Assembly: GCA_024114885.1 (NCBI GenBank)
Contig: CP099421.1
Coordinates: 744,001 to 808,000, forward strand
Reading direction: 5' to 3'
DNA: 64,000 nt
Origin: Septoria linicola
Lineage: Eukaryota; Ascomycota; Dothideomycetes; Mycosphaerellales; Mycosphaerellaceae
Of this stretch, positions 1-12,025 are shown one piece after another (positions within the stretch are counted from its first letter, which is position 1; each line of letters opens with the position of its first letter). A model generated the notes under the pieces. The model had not been told where the DNA came from. It searched no databases and saw only the letters and a program-made list of their open reading frames with translations. A program made the translations under genes and the position numbers.

Positions 1-1483
1 TAAGGAATAGTTAAGGCTATCTTACTAGATATATAGACTCTAACTATATAATAGATAAAACTAATAGAGTCTTAATCCTTAGATATATCTTCTTCCTTTA
101 TAGTATACTAATCTCTTAGATAAGTAAGAAGTAGAAATCTATAGCTATATCTATAATAGAAGCTAAATATATAGCTATAGGAGCGTATATAAAATAGTTA
201 TAGTTCCTTAGTACTCTTTTAAGAGAGCTTAGATACCTAGAGTTAGTAGGAGAATGTTCTTACTAACTAAGGATCCTTAGTAACTAGGAAACTATTACTA
301 GAATTAGGCTAATTTAGCTAAAAAGTAATAACTAAGCTACCCTTACTCTAGTTAAGGACTTATATATTTATAATAAGTCTAAATATATTAATATCTTATA
401 TAATACTATAAGAAAGCTCTAGTAGAATAGACTTATCTCTATTAAATATATAAATATAAAAGAGATAGTAGTAGATAGTCTTACTAAGCTAAAGAATAGA
501 CTATAGTTTTAGGAGTTTATAAGGTAGCTCTATCTTATATAAGAGATATATAAAAGATAACTCTAAGCCTTAGAGTTAAACTAAGAAGAGTCTAAAAAGA
601 AAGATTTTAGTTACTTAACTCCTTCTTAGTTAGACTTTATAAAGTCCTAAATACTCTTACTAATATTAGACCTATTACTAACTATAATATTACTATATAG
701 TACCTAGCTAAACTAGATACCTCCTAAGGCTAAGTACTAGTTAATATTAAAGACCTCCTCTATAGTAGCTATTATCTCCTCTACTAGTATATAGTTACTC
801 TACTCTCTAGCTTAATATAAGATCCTTATAGCTAAGAATAGTATACTCTAAAGGCTATTAGGGAACTAAGAAGCTATATAGAATATAACTAAGTAGGAGA
901 CTAGGCTATAAGAAATCTAGGAAGCTATTAGAATTAGCTATAAGAAAGGATAGGGGTAACTTACTAGATAGTCTATATTCTAAATAATCTACTTCTATAT
1001 AAGAGAGAAAGAAGATCTTATAGAAGGTATTTCTTTTATCTTTTTTATAGGAGATAGTAGTATAGAAAGTTTATTAGATTAATAGTTAGTACTATCTAGT
1101 TATTAGTCTAAAAAGTAAGTACTTAATAACTAATTAAGATTAAGACTAGTATTTAAGTACTATAGATAATCTATTAAAAGATCTAACTATATAGTATAAG
1201 TAGGAGTATTAAGAATATATTCTAGATAGTTAGTCTAGATATAGACTTCTAAGTATAGTTCTAGATACCTAAGGTATCTACCTAAGGCTTAGTAAGAGGT
1301 ATATCTTACTTCTCTTTCTTCTCTTCTTAGATAACTAACTAAATTAACTTTATATTTAGTTCCTAGTATATTACTACTATACTATATATATAAGTTAGTT
1401 TAAGATTAATCTCCTATTCTTCTTTACTATACTATACCCTTCTAGATATTATATAGTATATAATACGCTCTCTACTTTTAATA
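1..1483 (+). mobile_element. Ty1/copia retrotransposon, 3' part with 3' LTR, RIP-degraded
   Basis: Base 1 corresponds to about base 54460 of the complete copia element at 49643-55941, and the two stay collinear to the LTR end. The conceptual + strand reading around 115-180 gives a degenerate copia RNase H core (an S-I-A-x-S-x-x-E-A-x-Y-I-A pattern) broken by stops. The 3' LTR lies at about 1207-1483 (starts TATTAAGAA, originally TGTTAAGAA, ends TTTTAATA). The 5' part is outside the window, so the target duplication cannot be tested. Nearly all CA/TG dinucleotides have become TA, as RIP does. It cannot code for protein now. Confidence 0.9.
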
Positions 1484-2684
1484 TAAAGCTTAGTACTATT
1501 AGATACGGAGCCTATAGTAATACGTCGAGAGATCTTTATTTATAAATAGGAGTAAAGAGTCTATATATACTAAGGGTATTAGGTCACGTGCCTACTCTTT
1601 TTTTTACGTACTCTTAGCTAATTATTTTTAGACTCTGTTTTTTTTTATAGAGTAAGATAGACCTTATAAACTCGGTTAATAATATAGCTAATAACTAGGT
1701 TACTCCGTAACTATCGATATATACCTATAGGCTAAAGAACAGTTTCTATAATCTTATCGGACGACTAGAGACTTAGACGGTATAGTAAGTATAGAAAACC
1801 GTATCTAGAACCTAGAAGTTTAATAGGACATGCTATATTGCTAAGCGTCCGAACCAAATCGTAATCAACATTAGCTGTTGATTATGCTCAATAGTATATT
1901 CTAGGTTTCAGACCGTGAGCTGCTCTGATACTAAGAACTTCAAGTCGTGGGAGCAACATCTTCGAATTTCAGACTTTTGGCAAGGCTCAACCCCACTTTC
2001 GAAACGTCATGACAGATGATTCCTCACTTACACGCAACCGCCACCCATTGCCAAATGTGTAGGTCGCATTACTGACGCTCAACACAGCCAGAAGGAACGA
2101 TGATCCCTTATGCTAGTCACTCGACGAAACATCGTGCTGAAGAATACCCCGCCGTCTCGTCGACACCCGGGTGGCAAGAAGAATCGGCTGAGAGGCCGTT
2201 AATTAATACGAATCGTCTGACTGGTTGCACGTTGCGGACCTGATCCTGCCATCGCAGCGGCATCGATCAGCTCGCTGCCGTCTAACCTCTTTGGTGCCTA
2301 GATTCGCAAGCAGAGCCGCACTATCTCAAACCTTGAGTGGATATGATCCTCACTGACGTCTGCAGAATATTCGGGGCACCTGAAATCGCTGCAGAACACG
2401 AAATGCCGTCCAGTGACTCCCTACTAACATTTGCACGAATGAGCCCGGCAACATGGTTGGGCGGGCTGCGCGTCCGATTATGCTGCTGGAGCGGACCAGT
2501 CATGACGGCCACAATAAGCAATAGGCGTCATTCATTATTTGTCTAGTACAAGCTACTGCGTTACAAAACCCCCAAGCGAGCTGCTCCAATGTGGCGATCA
2601 GCGTACCACGCACAGGCACGACTGACGTAGCGAAGGAGCGAAGAAGCAAAATCACATATATCATCACAGAACGTCCCTTTCACC
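1484..2684. other. Gene-free boundary: AT-rich relic then normal-composition promoter region
   Basis: 1484 to about 1850 is AT-rich, stop-filled DNA with poly-T runs near 1600 and 1640. I cannot assign it to an element family. Base composition returns to normal abruptly near 1850. A perfect 9-bp inverted repeat (TAATCAACA, 5-nt loop, TGTTGATTA) sits at 1862-1884 beside the boundary. About 1900-2684 is ordinary intergenic DNA upstream of the catalase; I see no convincing gene in it. Confidence 0.6.
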
Positions 2685-4470
2685 ATGCTCGCCACACATC
2701 TACACAAATCAAACATGGCACCTACAGCAACAAATGGAGCGCCTGATGGACGTCTCAACGGTGACATCCACCGCGACTACAACGACGACCGCAATGCATC
2801 CTCTGAGGATACTGTATACGCTACCAGTAATGGAGTGCCCATTGCCCACCCATACGAGACACAGCGTGTCGGCGAGAATGGTCCTCTGCTCTTGCAGGAC
2901 TTCCACCTGATCGACTTGTTGTCACACTTTGACCGCGAGCGTATCCCTGAGCGTGTAGTGCACGCAAAGGGTGGCGGTGCCCACGGCTACTACCAGACCA
3001 CCGACTCCATGGAAGACATCTGCGAGGCAGATCTCTTCAAGGCTGGAAAGAAGTGCCCCATCACGGTGCGCTTCTCCACTGTTGGAGGAGAGTCTGGCTC
3101 GCACGACTGTGCCCGTGACCCTCGTGGTTTCTCAGTCAAGTTCCGTACTGAGGAGGGCAACTGGGACATGGTGGCGAACAACACACCGGTGAGTAGGCTC
3201 TTGGACAAAAACATATCTGAGACTCTACTGACATATTGTTAAGGTGTTCTTCTTGCGTGATCCAGCAAAGTTCCCGCACTTCATCCACACTCAGAAGCGT
3301 GACCCATCATCACACTTGACCCACGCAGATGACTCGACCATGTTCTGGGACTACCTTTCGCAGAATCCAGAGTCTGTCCACCAGGTCATGATTCTGATGG
3401 GTGACCGTGGTATCCCAGACGGATGGCGGAAGATGCACGGCTATGCTGGCCACACACTCAAGCTCGTCAACAAGAATGGCGATTGGGTGTATGGTCAGAT
3501 GCACATGAAGAGCAAGCAAGGCACCGACTTCATCACACAGGCCGACTCGGCAAACTACTCGCCAGACTATGCACAGCAGGATTTGTACAATTCCATCGAG
3601 AAGGGTGACTTCCCAGGCTGGGATGTCTGCTGGCAGACAATGACACCCAAGGAGGCCGAGGATCTGTGGGAGAAGGAGAAGATCAACATCTTCGATCTCA
3701 CGCATGTCTGGCCACAGAAGAGGTTCCCACTCCGCAAGGTCGGAGAGTTCTTCTTGAACGAGAACGTGAAGAACTACTTCGCCGAGATCGAACAGATTGC
3801 CTTCAACCCGGCGCATTTGCCCCCAGGTATCGAGCCTTCAGCAGACCCAGTCCTGCAGTCGCGGTTGTTCTCATACCCAGATACTCACCGCCACCGCATT
3901 GGCGTCAACTACCAGCAGCTGCCAATCAACTCTCCACGAGTACCATACAGAATCGCCAACTTCCAGCGTGATGGCAACATGGCGTTCTACAACCAAGGCT
4001 CGCGACCAGCATACCTGAGCTCCATCCAGCCAGTGGGCTTCCGTGAGCGTACCGTCGACCTCGACAAGACCCACGGCCACTTCACCGGCAACGCAGTAAC
4101 CTTCTTGTCGGAGATCCGACCAGAGGACTTCAATGCACCCCGTGCGCTGTGGGAGAATGTCTTCGACGATGATGCGAAGGCACGCTTCGTCGAGAACGTC
4201 TCTGGTCACATGGGTAACTGCCACAAGGAGGAGATCATTAAGCGTCAGATCGCCATCTTCCGCGAGGTCTCGCAAGACCTGGCCAGCCGTCTTGAGAAGG
4301 CGACTGGTGTCAAGGGCTACGACGGCATCGCGGGCTTGTCGTTCAATGGCACGCACAATGGCATGGCCAATGACAAGAAGAACCGTGCTGCCAATGGCAT
4401 GTCGGACAAGACAGTTTCGCTCGACAACAACGGTGGCCCAACACACGGCACCCACCACAAGTTGCACTAG
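2685..4470 (+). CDS. Monofunctional heme catalase
   Basis: Decomposes hydrogen peroxide to water and oxygen. Two exons, 2685-3188 and 3244-4470, with a 55-nt intron (GTGAGT..TTAAG), give 576 residues. The catalytic histidine is in VVHAKGGGAHG (about H93), the distal asparagine in ANNTPVFF (about N166, across the splice), and the proximal heme-ligand tyrosine in RLFSYPDTHRH (about Y379). Length and sequence fit a small-subunit catalase; the large-subunit flavodoxin-like C-terminal domain is absent. The C-terminus (KLH) is not a standard PTS1. The ATG at 2685 has a good context (CACC before it); an in-frame ATG at 2715 is the alternative start. A convergent hydrolase gene follows closely. Confidence 0.95.
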
Positions 4471-4596
4471 ATGCGACTTGCATGATATGATGAGTTATGA
4501 CATGGGGTTTGCCTCGATACTGTAATTATAGCGCATGTTTGTACATGTTAAAAAATTTCGAACTTTGTCCTCGTTCTTGCCCTCCACTCTTCCGAC

Positions 4597-5397
4597 CTAC
4601 TGTTGTTGTTGCGTCTTGTTGCGATGTAGCTCAGCTTGCGACGTCCCATTCATTGCACCTAGCACATCTGACACAGATGCAACAGCTCCAAACACACCAC
4701 CTTCAACCTTAGTCAACAGCACTGCGAACCTGTGTAAGTCTTCCGTGCTCGCAGCACAGGCATCCTCAACAAGTAGACAATCATAGCCACGATCATTAGC
4801 GTCGCGCATGGTGCTGTGCACGCATACATCCGTCGTGACACCACAAATGATTAAATTCTTGATCCCGTTGACCTTGAGCAAGAGATCGAAGTCCGTGTTG
4901 GCGAAGGCGCTTTTGCCGGGCTTGTCCACAATGGGCTCGCCTTCCTGAGGATACAGCTCGCGGATGATATCGTGACCAGCTTCACCACGGATGAGAAGTC
5001 GTCCAAGAGGACCGACATCTCCAATACCCAGGCCTGACGCGTTGTTCTTCGAACGATATGACTCGCGTGATGGTAGATCTGCTAGATCAGGTCTGTGGCC
5101 TTTACGGGTGTGGTAGATGTGATATTCACGACTTCGGAAAGTACGCAGAAGACGTTGAATGTTTGGTATTATGGCCCTCGTAAGGCTGCTATCATAACCT
5201 TGATGAGACAGATAGCCGCCTTGCTCGCAGACTTTAGTTTCTGTCAGATCATGATATTCCAGCACGTTCTGGAGCTACTGTTCCATACAGTCGCGCTGCA
5301 TATCTATGACAATCAGAGCTGTCTTCTCCTTACTTAGTGAAGAGTCGTGCGGCCATCTATACGGCTCTGCCTTGATTTGTGCTGCTTGAACGTGCAT
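4597..5397 (-). CDS. Isochorismatase-family cysteine hydrolase
   Basis: Two exons on the minus strand, 5397-5289 and 5231-4597, joined across a 57-nt intron (GTATGG..TAAAG). The splice restores the family signature VIDMQRDF, which the unspliced reading breaks. The catalytic triad is visible: Asp in VIDMQRDF, Lys in VDKPGKSAF and Cys in GVTTDVCVHST. Members hydrolyse isochorismate, nicotinamide, biuret or ureidoacrylate; the substrate here cannot be told from sequence. The start at MHVQAAQIK is preferred because PYRWPHD is the usual N-terminus of fungal homologues; an upstream in-frame ATG at 5487 is possible. The C-terminus ends in four glutamines. It is convergent with the catalase. Confidence 0.88.
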
Positions 5398-5591
5398 CTT
5401 CCTCCTCGACGCAGTGAGGTCGTTGTCAGTATCTGGAGAGAAGTCAATACACTGACGTCTCGCAGCTTGGAGCTGGAGGCTGGGCACGGCAAAGCTTCAC
5501 GACTTCCATCGGCCGAGCAAACACGTCCAAACATTGACACAATTGTCTCATTCGACACTCAACATCACGACAGATCTTCGCACTATCAACG

Positions 5592-7079
5592 ATGGATCGC
5601 AGTCTTGACGAGATCATTGGCGAACTCCCCGCGCGCGGCGTAAGTGTCCAACATCATCTACGCATCTACGGCATTTCCATTACAGCTCTAACCTCCATCT
5701 CAGCGCGGCGGTGGCAGAGGCGGACGAGGACGAGGACGAGGTCGCGGCGACAGTGACCGTCGTCCTCCGCCACCAGTATCCAGAGCTCCACGGAGGGAAG
5801 AATATCCTCGAGATGGTGTACGAAAGGTATGTCACTGCGCAAGATGGCCGGCGCATCTGCAGTTGCTGATATGACTTGCTTTGCTCTCAGGTGCCGCCTC
5901 CTCCCTCATCATTTGTGTAAACAGACGATCGTATCCCACGGAGCCTTCTTCGGACTCGGCGACCCACGGACGCGATCATCGTTGCCCATCGACCTGCCAA
6001 CAGCGCTGACCAGGGCATCCACCCTTACAGTACCGTCGCGATGAGCCGACCAACTTGGACTCGTACTACAACTCCGACTACAGATCACGAAGAGCTGACG
6101 CTGACGCGCACCAAAGCGAGTGGGTACATGATCGCTTCGAAGAGGATCGATATGGTATGTCGGGTGCTGCTGCGTAAGAACCTACAAAGGCACATCTGAC
6201 AGCAAGCAGACCGACGAGGCCCTCGTGCGCCGGCCGACGACGACCGCTATGGTCCACGTGGCTCAGCACCGTAAGCGTTGGAAGGCGAATGTCTTCGCCA
6301 TGGCTAACACGCGTGCAGAAGCGGCACCAAGATCAAGATCGACAATGTGCACTACGAATTGACCGAGGATGATCTACGCGTGAGACCCACTGTCACATAG
6401 AGACGAAGGACATATTTACTAACCTGTCCAGGAACTCTTCGAGCGCGTAGGACCTACCGTGTCGGTCCGCCTTCTGTACGACCGCTCCGACAGATCTACA
6501 GGCACGGCATTCGTCATCTACGAAGACGAGCGCGATGCGCGCGATGCTTTCGATAAGTTCGATGGCTGTCCCGCCAACGGCCAAGCCATTCGTCTCACGA
6601 TCGTGCCGAACGGCCCAGCAGAACGTGGTCCTCCTCCACGAGCACTCGCCGACAGAGTCGAGCGTCCACCACGCAGCATATTCGACAGGATTGAAGGAGG
6701 GCGCAGAGAGGACAGCAGAGATGGAGGTCGCAGAAGACGTGTGCGTAGCGACAGCCCAAGGAGGCAGGCTGTGGACAGCTATCCTCCACGCTCGAGATCG
6801 CCAGTGAGACGCAGAGGTACTCCACGCGGTGGCAGAGGTGAAGGAAGACGTCCAGGAGAGAGGAGGGAAGAGAGAGGCGGTAGGCCAGCGCGCAAGCCAC
6901 GCACTGATGAGGAAGGTCGCTCGCTCGTTGGTGGCAGACCAAGGAAAACTGCCGAAGAACTTGACGCTGAGATGAACGATTACTGGGGCAGCAAGGGCGA
7001 TGCGCCAGCTGCAGAGAGCAACGGCAACGGTGCTGCAAATGGAGAGAATGGCGCAGGGGACATCGATATGGACATTTGA
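5592..7079 (+). CDS. ALY/REF-family mRNA export adaptor (Yra1/Mlo3-like)
   Basis: RNA-binding adaptor linking mRNPs to the UAP56/Sub2 helicase and export receptor in the nucleus. The N-terminus MDRSLDEIIGEL is the REF N-box; exon 2 is RGG-rich; one RRM follows (RNP2-like IKIDNVHY, RNP1-like GTAFVIY); the C-terminus has a second arginine-rich region and ends with a REF C-box (AEELDAEMNDYW). Exon 1 is 5592-5639, exon 2 about 5704-5826, the last exon begins about 6432, and there are probably six or more exons. The part at 5891-6160 is uncertain: WVHDRFEEDRY is clear near 6120, but I could not join it unambiguously upstream. Several short introns, as here, are usual for fungal homologues. Confidence 0.83.
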
Positions 7080-7215
7080 GGCTATTAATGCTTCGATTCT
7101 CTCTGTCTGACTGAGGAGGGGTTATCCAATTGTACGAACAGTATACCACAACGCCGCGCTATCGAACGCTCATTCCGCAGCAAATGCAAATATCAAGACG
7201 AGGCAAAATCGACTC

Positions 7216-9171
7216 CTACTGTAGGTCGAGGCCTTCCAACTGGCTGATCAAAGCAGACTCGTCGACTTCTCCTATCACGTCTCCAACGTCCAACCAACCT
7301 TCGCCAACCGCAAATGCAATCAGATCTGTGGCGCTCCGAATACCACTCTCACCACATATCGCATCTGGATCGAGAAGATCCTGAACTTTCAGCAACACAA
7401 ACTCCAAATCATTACTCCTCTTCCACACAGCAAACTCTTCTGGTTTCTTCTTCTTCGGCGGAGCCTTCTTCGCAGACGGCCATTCGATTTGCTCCAGTAG
7501 CTTGTACAGCACCAAATGTAACCACACGAGATTCGTTTGAGGATGGAATTGTTCCCAGTTTCGTCCTGTAGCTTCAAAGTCGGATGTGGATGCTTCGTGA
7601 CAGGGATAGAGTGGTTGGTCGAAGTAGAGCGCCCCGCGCATGTAGCGGTATATGTCGTATTGGTATTCTTCTGTGCTGTCGCCTTCGAAGAGCGCGGCTT
7701 GAGCGGGGGTAGAGAGGTCGGTGTAGGCGATGGTTGGTTTGTCTATGCCGCAAGGGAGCATGAGGCAGCGAGAGAGAGTGTAGTCGATTATGGTTGTTTC
7801 CAGGGAAGTGAAGTTGAGTTTTCGTTTGGTGTCGATTTGCTCTGGGAGGAATTGTGCTGAGCGGACGCAGATGTTGCCTAGGTGTAGATCTCGGTGCTCG
7901 AATTCTGCGCCTTCTTCTCCTTTGGCGATACTGAGAACTGTGTGCCAGAAGATATCCCATATGGGAAAGATGGATGTGCAAGAGCCAGACTCGACGAGGC
8001 GTTCGAGATCAGAACCGGCGTCCTGCATTTCTATCACGGCCCACATCTGGTCCGGATTGTAGCTGGTCTTCTTCGCTGGATCAGGGAAGTGGCTGAGCTC
8101 CTTCTTGACTGCTTTCTGTGCAGTGTTCCATGATCTGAACGCATCGATGAACGCTGGTGGAGGCCTGCCTTGGAGGATGCGGATGTCTCTGAAGTTCGTG
8201 AAGCCTGGAACGCTACTCATGCGTTGTAGTAGCTTGACTTCAGTCGCGACATCGTGCGGACTAGTCATGCCTTCAGCTCTCTTCAGGGCTGCCGCCCGTT
8301 TCCGTTTATCAAGAGGGAGCGCATCGAGAGCTGGAGTAAGTGGTATGACTTTGAACACTGATTCGTCCGTGCTGCAGAAATCCGATATGTCTTCAAGCAG
8401 AGATAAGCGATATACTTCTCCAAAGGACGCTTCTGCGATCTTCGTCACTGTGAAATGCTCCGAGATCTCCTGCGACCAGACGGCGAAGTCCGTCAGAGGA
8501 TGCGATGACAGATTCAGCAGTTCAGCACAATGCTGGGTGTAAGAGCATGCTGCCTGTGGATGACTGTCCTGGCTGACCAAAACTGGCGAAACCCATCGGT
8601 CCTCGACGGACTCTGCTTCCTGGAGGCCTCCCAAGGCACTATCATGTCGTGGTATTACAGGTATGAGTTTGCGAGTTGGCTTGTGTTTGCGAGGTGACCT
8701 TCGAGGTTGTGGTATCGGACAGCTTTGCTCCTCTGCCGGTGGGATCTTATCATTCTGTGCCATGCTATCCAAGTCTTCGTCGTCAAAGAATGTATGTCGG
8801 CCTTGACGTGCAGGCCTCTCAGCAGCAGCATCTTCCTTTCCCTCCACGGCCATGTTGCCATTGTGGATTACCTTCCTCCGGGCCTTTGGCTTTGTTCTGC
8901 CAATGTCTCGCGCTGCATCGACTGCCTCAAGCGGCAGAACCACTGAGTTGACATGTCTCTCTCCTAGCACCCTTCTAGGTGATGTCTTCACTTCACCCTC
9001 CTCATCACCATCTTGAACCAATTTGCACTTCCGCAATGTCACCGGTTTGACCTTCTCGACCTTCAATGGCTGTGTAAGTGGTTGTTGATCGGGGCTGCTC
9101 GATGGCGAGAAGGCGAGTCGTGCGTCGTACACCGCTCTCGAGCGCTTTCCGTACGTTTTGACTCCAGGCAT
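7216..9171 (-). CDS. Haspin-family histone H3 Thr3 kinase
   Basis: Single exon, 651 residues. About 235 disordered basic residues precede a divergent kinase domain (about 240-600). Visible parts are the glycine loop IAEASFGEVY, the VFKVIPL lysine (about K274), the catalytic loop HRDLHLGN (about 426-433) and DYT in IIDYTLSR in place of DFG. DYT and the later YQYDIYRYMRG are haspin hallmarks. Haspin phosphorylates histone H3 on Thr3 in mitosis to recruit the chromosomal passenger complex. The gene is convergent with the ALY/REF gene and divergent from the spermidine-synthase-like gene. Confidence 0.92.
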   Translation of the reverse strand: MPGVKTYGKRSRAVYDARLAFSPSSSPDQQPLTQPLKVEKVKPVTLRKCKLVQDGDEEGEVKTSPRRVLGERHVNSVVLPLEAVDAARDIGRTKPKARRKVIHNGNMAVEGKEDAAAERPARQGRHTFFDDEDLDSMAQNDKIPPAEEQSCPIPQPRRSPRKHKPTRKLIPVIPRHDSALGGLQEAESVEDRWVSPVLVSQDSHPQAACSYTQHCAELLNLSSHPLTDFAVWSQEISEHFTVTKIAEASFGEVYRLSLLEDISDFCSTDESVFKVIPLTPALDALPLDKRKRAAALKRAEGMTSPHDVATEVKLLQRMSSVPGFTNFRDIRILQGRPPPAFIDAFRSWNTAQKAVKKELSHFPDPAKKTSYNPDQMWAVIEMQDAGSDLERLVESGSCTSIFPIWDIFWHTVLSIAKGEEGAEFEHRDLHLGNICVRSAQFLPEQIDTKRKLNFTSLETTIIDYTLSRCLMLPCGIDKPTIAYTDLSTPAQAALFEGDSTEEYQYDIYRYMRGALYFDQPLYPCHEASTSDFEATGRNWEQFHPQTNLVWLHLVLYKLLEQIEWPSAKKAPPKKKKPEEFAVWKRSNDLEFVLLKVQDLLDPDAICGESGIRSATDLIAFAVGEGWLDVGDVIGEVDESALISQLEGLDLQ

Positions 9172-9705
9172 GTTTCCTGCAGTTCCTCACCAGACGGCTG
9201 AACAGCTTGCCCTTTGCCCTCAGCAATGCCGTGGCCAGCACCTTGGGCTGATCATTCTTCAAAATTATTCCCATTCCGGCAACGTCATCCGTGTTTACTG
9301 CCGCAATCTGCATAGCAACCACGCTAAGACTGAATGAGTCTCTCGCATTGATCGGACTCACCAGCACCAGAGGGAGAAACATCACGACTGCTTGCACGCT
9401 CTTCTCGCCTTCCATCGTTGGACGTGCGGACGGGAAGGTACATGTTTGCGCAGCGTTTCTGCGATGAGGCTGTCCTTGGTAAACTGGCAGAAACACGAGC
9501 AATTTCTATTCTAGTTTCAGGTAAAGCGACAGCATTTTGCCCTTATCTCTTTAGCGATCGCTTTTCGAATTTCACGTCAACCCTTTGCTCAGCATTACCT
9601 TGTAAGCAGCAACTTCATCAAACCAACACTCGAAACAATTGGTTCTACGATTTGAATGACCGGGATCTGCTCGATCGGCTGGGCCATAGGACGAGTGCGC
9701 CCATC

Positions 9706-11872
9706 ATGGCTAAGAATAACAAAAAGCTGAAGCAAGAAGCCGCGCCAACAAGTGCTGCACATGAGGAATTCAGTGCGCCTGGGAATGCCCCAGCAGAAGT
9801 CAAGGCCAAAGCGACTGGTGCCGCAAATGCTGTTCCGGTCCAGGAATGGGAATACATGTATCCTGTTGCCTTGCTGTCTCTGGCAGCAGCAGCATCGCCC
9901 ATATCGCGATTGACAATGGCGCCCGTTTACGGTTCTATTCCATCTGCAGTCAATCATGCCACGATGTGTTCAGTATCTCTGCTCTTTGGATTCGAGCTAC
10001 GGACTTTCACTGGCGAGCTGAAGCGACTCCGGATACTTGAGGCACTGACAGTCTGGGCGTTCTCAATACCCGTGTTGCAAGTCCTACTTCTGCCATTCAG
10101 TGGAAGTTTAGGTCCTGTGGTAGGCCCGATCTTGAATGGCTTCCTGAGTTGCCATACAATATTGCTGCTCACGGGCTTTGTGCTCGCCGACTTCGCGTCT
10201 CGATACAGGCAAACTGCCATGCTGGCCTCTCGTGTAGGCATTGTGGGTGCACATATCATCATCGGCGTGGTGATCGCGTTTGCTATGTATCCAATCCTTG
10301 AGGAGAAATACGCCAGCATCGTGCAATGGGTACCAGAACTCTTCGAAGACAAATTTGAGGTGAATCCAATTCACCTGCAGCTTGCACTCGGCGCGAGTTA
10401 TTCTCTGCTAGCGCCAACATGGTAAGCGATCACAAATCTTATTATGTTATTGAACAATCAGCATCTGTTCCTTCCTACACTGGACTTCGGCTGAGTTGGT
10501 GCAGGTATGTAGCTCTTGCACTCCCTGCTATCGGCCACACGCTACTGTTCAATCGACACATGAGCATCGAGAAGGTGGATATATCGTTGCGAAGCCATAA
10601 TTGGACTATACTCGATCGACAATGGTCCAACACTGGCTACATATCCGTGCTTGAAAGCACAACTAACCAATATCGCGTCCTTCGGGCAGACCACTCTCTT
10701 CTCGGTACGTCAAGAGCCCTGCTGTCCTAACATAGACCCACCTCTCCATCAGCCAGCCACGATCAATTGACCATAGCTGACTTGTCCCAGGTGGCGAATG
10801 GCTTCTCACACCCTCTCGTACCAGCAAAGAAGGCTGGAAAGTCAATGAGCCAATCTACTCCGTCTTCTCTATGCTCGAATCAGTACGCCTACTGCACCTC
10901 GAAACACCGGTGCCAGACACGTCAGCACAAGCACTCGTCATTGGACTTGGCATAGGTACCGCGCCGAAAGCCATGCTTGCGCATGGGATCGCCACTACAA
11001 TCGTGGAGCTGGACCCCGTGGTGCATAGATTCGCGATGGAGTACTTTGGGCTCCCTGGCAATCATACGGCCATTCTTCGGGACGCCGTCATATGGGTCAA
11101 GCAGCAGGCTCAGGCAGCAACGTTGTCAGCACTACCGGCAACTGAAGGAGAAACATCGATAACGGACACTGGATCGAGTAACCTCGAAAGCGAGGCGCAA
11201 ACGAATGTGAAGACAAAAAAGTTGTATGACTACATCATCCACGATGTCTTCACAGGCGGCGCTGAACCGCTAGAACTCTTCAATACAGCCTTCCTACGCA
11301 ACTTGCGTTCATTGCTTACACCCGACGGCGCCATTGCGCTCAACTATGCAGGGGACTTATCGCTTCCCTTGACGCGCCTGGTACTCCGGACCATCGACAA
11401 CACCTTCGATGGCCAATGCAAAATCTTTCGTGATGGACCTCCCGAGAAACATAACAGCAACGCTAATGCCAAAAGTAATGCCAAAGTAGGGAAGGGTGCT
11501 GGTCGTGATGATAGTGGTGGTGGTGTTGCCAATGGCAGCAACAAGCAGAAGCAGGAAGAAGAGGAGCCGTCAGATTTTCTCAATATGGTCGTATTCTGCC
11601 GTAATAGTCGAGGGCCGATCTCTTTCCGTCAGCCCACACCTGCGGATTATCTGGGAAGTCTAAGTCGGAAGCACTACATGCTTCCCAAGCCGGAGTGGGA
11701 GATCCCATTTCCAGAACAGATCTCCTCGGCCGGTGGCGGTAGTGATAAGGAAAAGGCAAATCTCGATCCCGGCGACGAAAGCTCGTGGGCTGGGCAACAG
11801 GTTGAGAGTGCAAAAAGACATTGGCGCATCATGCGCGAGGTCATGCCGGATGCTGTGTGGGAGCTCTGGTGA
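9706..11872 (+). CDS. Membrane-anchored spermidine-synthase-like methyltransferase-fold protein
   Basis: Three exons, 9706-10421, 10505-10704 and 10791-11872 (introns GTAAGC..GCAG and GTACGT..CCAG), give about 665 residues. Residues about 45-240 hold several hydrophobic segments, predicting a polytopic membrane domain. The rest is a spermine/spermidine-synthase fold: QYRVLRADHSLLGGEW, then the nucleotide-binding VIGLGIGTAPKAM and IVELDPVVH. A low-complexity insert (Asn/Lys/Gly/Gln/Glu) lies near residues 500-540. Fungi use a separate soluble Spe3 for spermidine, so this membrane paralogue may have another substrate; that is inference. The ATG at 9706 is chosen over an upstream in-frame start at 9418 because the protein becomes compositionally normal there. 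Confidence 0.8.
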
Positions 11873-12025
11873 TGTGTAAAGTATGTGGCGACGTGGGATG
11901 GCTTCCTGGGACATGACTTTCTAGTTTTTCGCAGCATCCCGTGCGCCAAGTCCGTAGGTGGAATAGCAGTATGTACAAGGCAAACAATGTCGTGCCCTTA
12001 GAATTCAGTGTAGACAGTTGCCCTT

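Noticed and set aside
9418..9705. N-terminal extension of the spermidine-synthase-like protein
   Set aside because: It lies in the divergent promoter shared with haspin and would put about 96 unrelated residues before a normal start.
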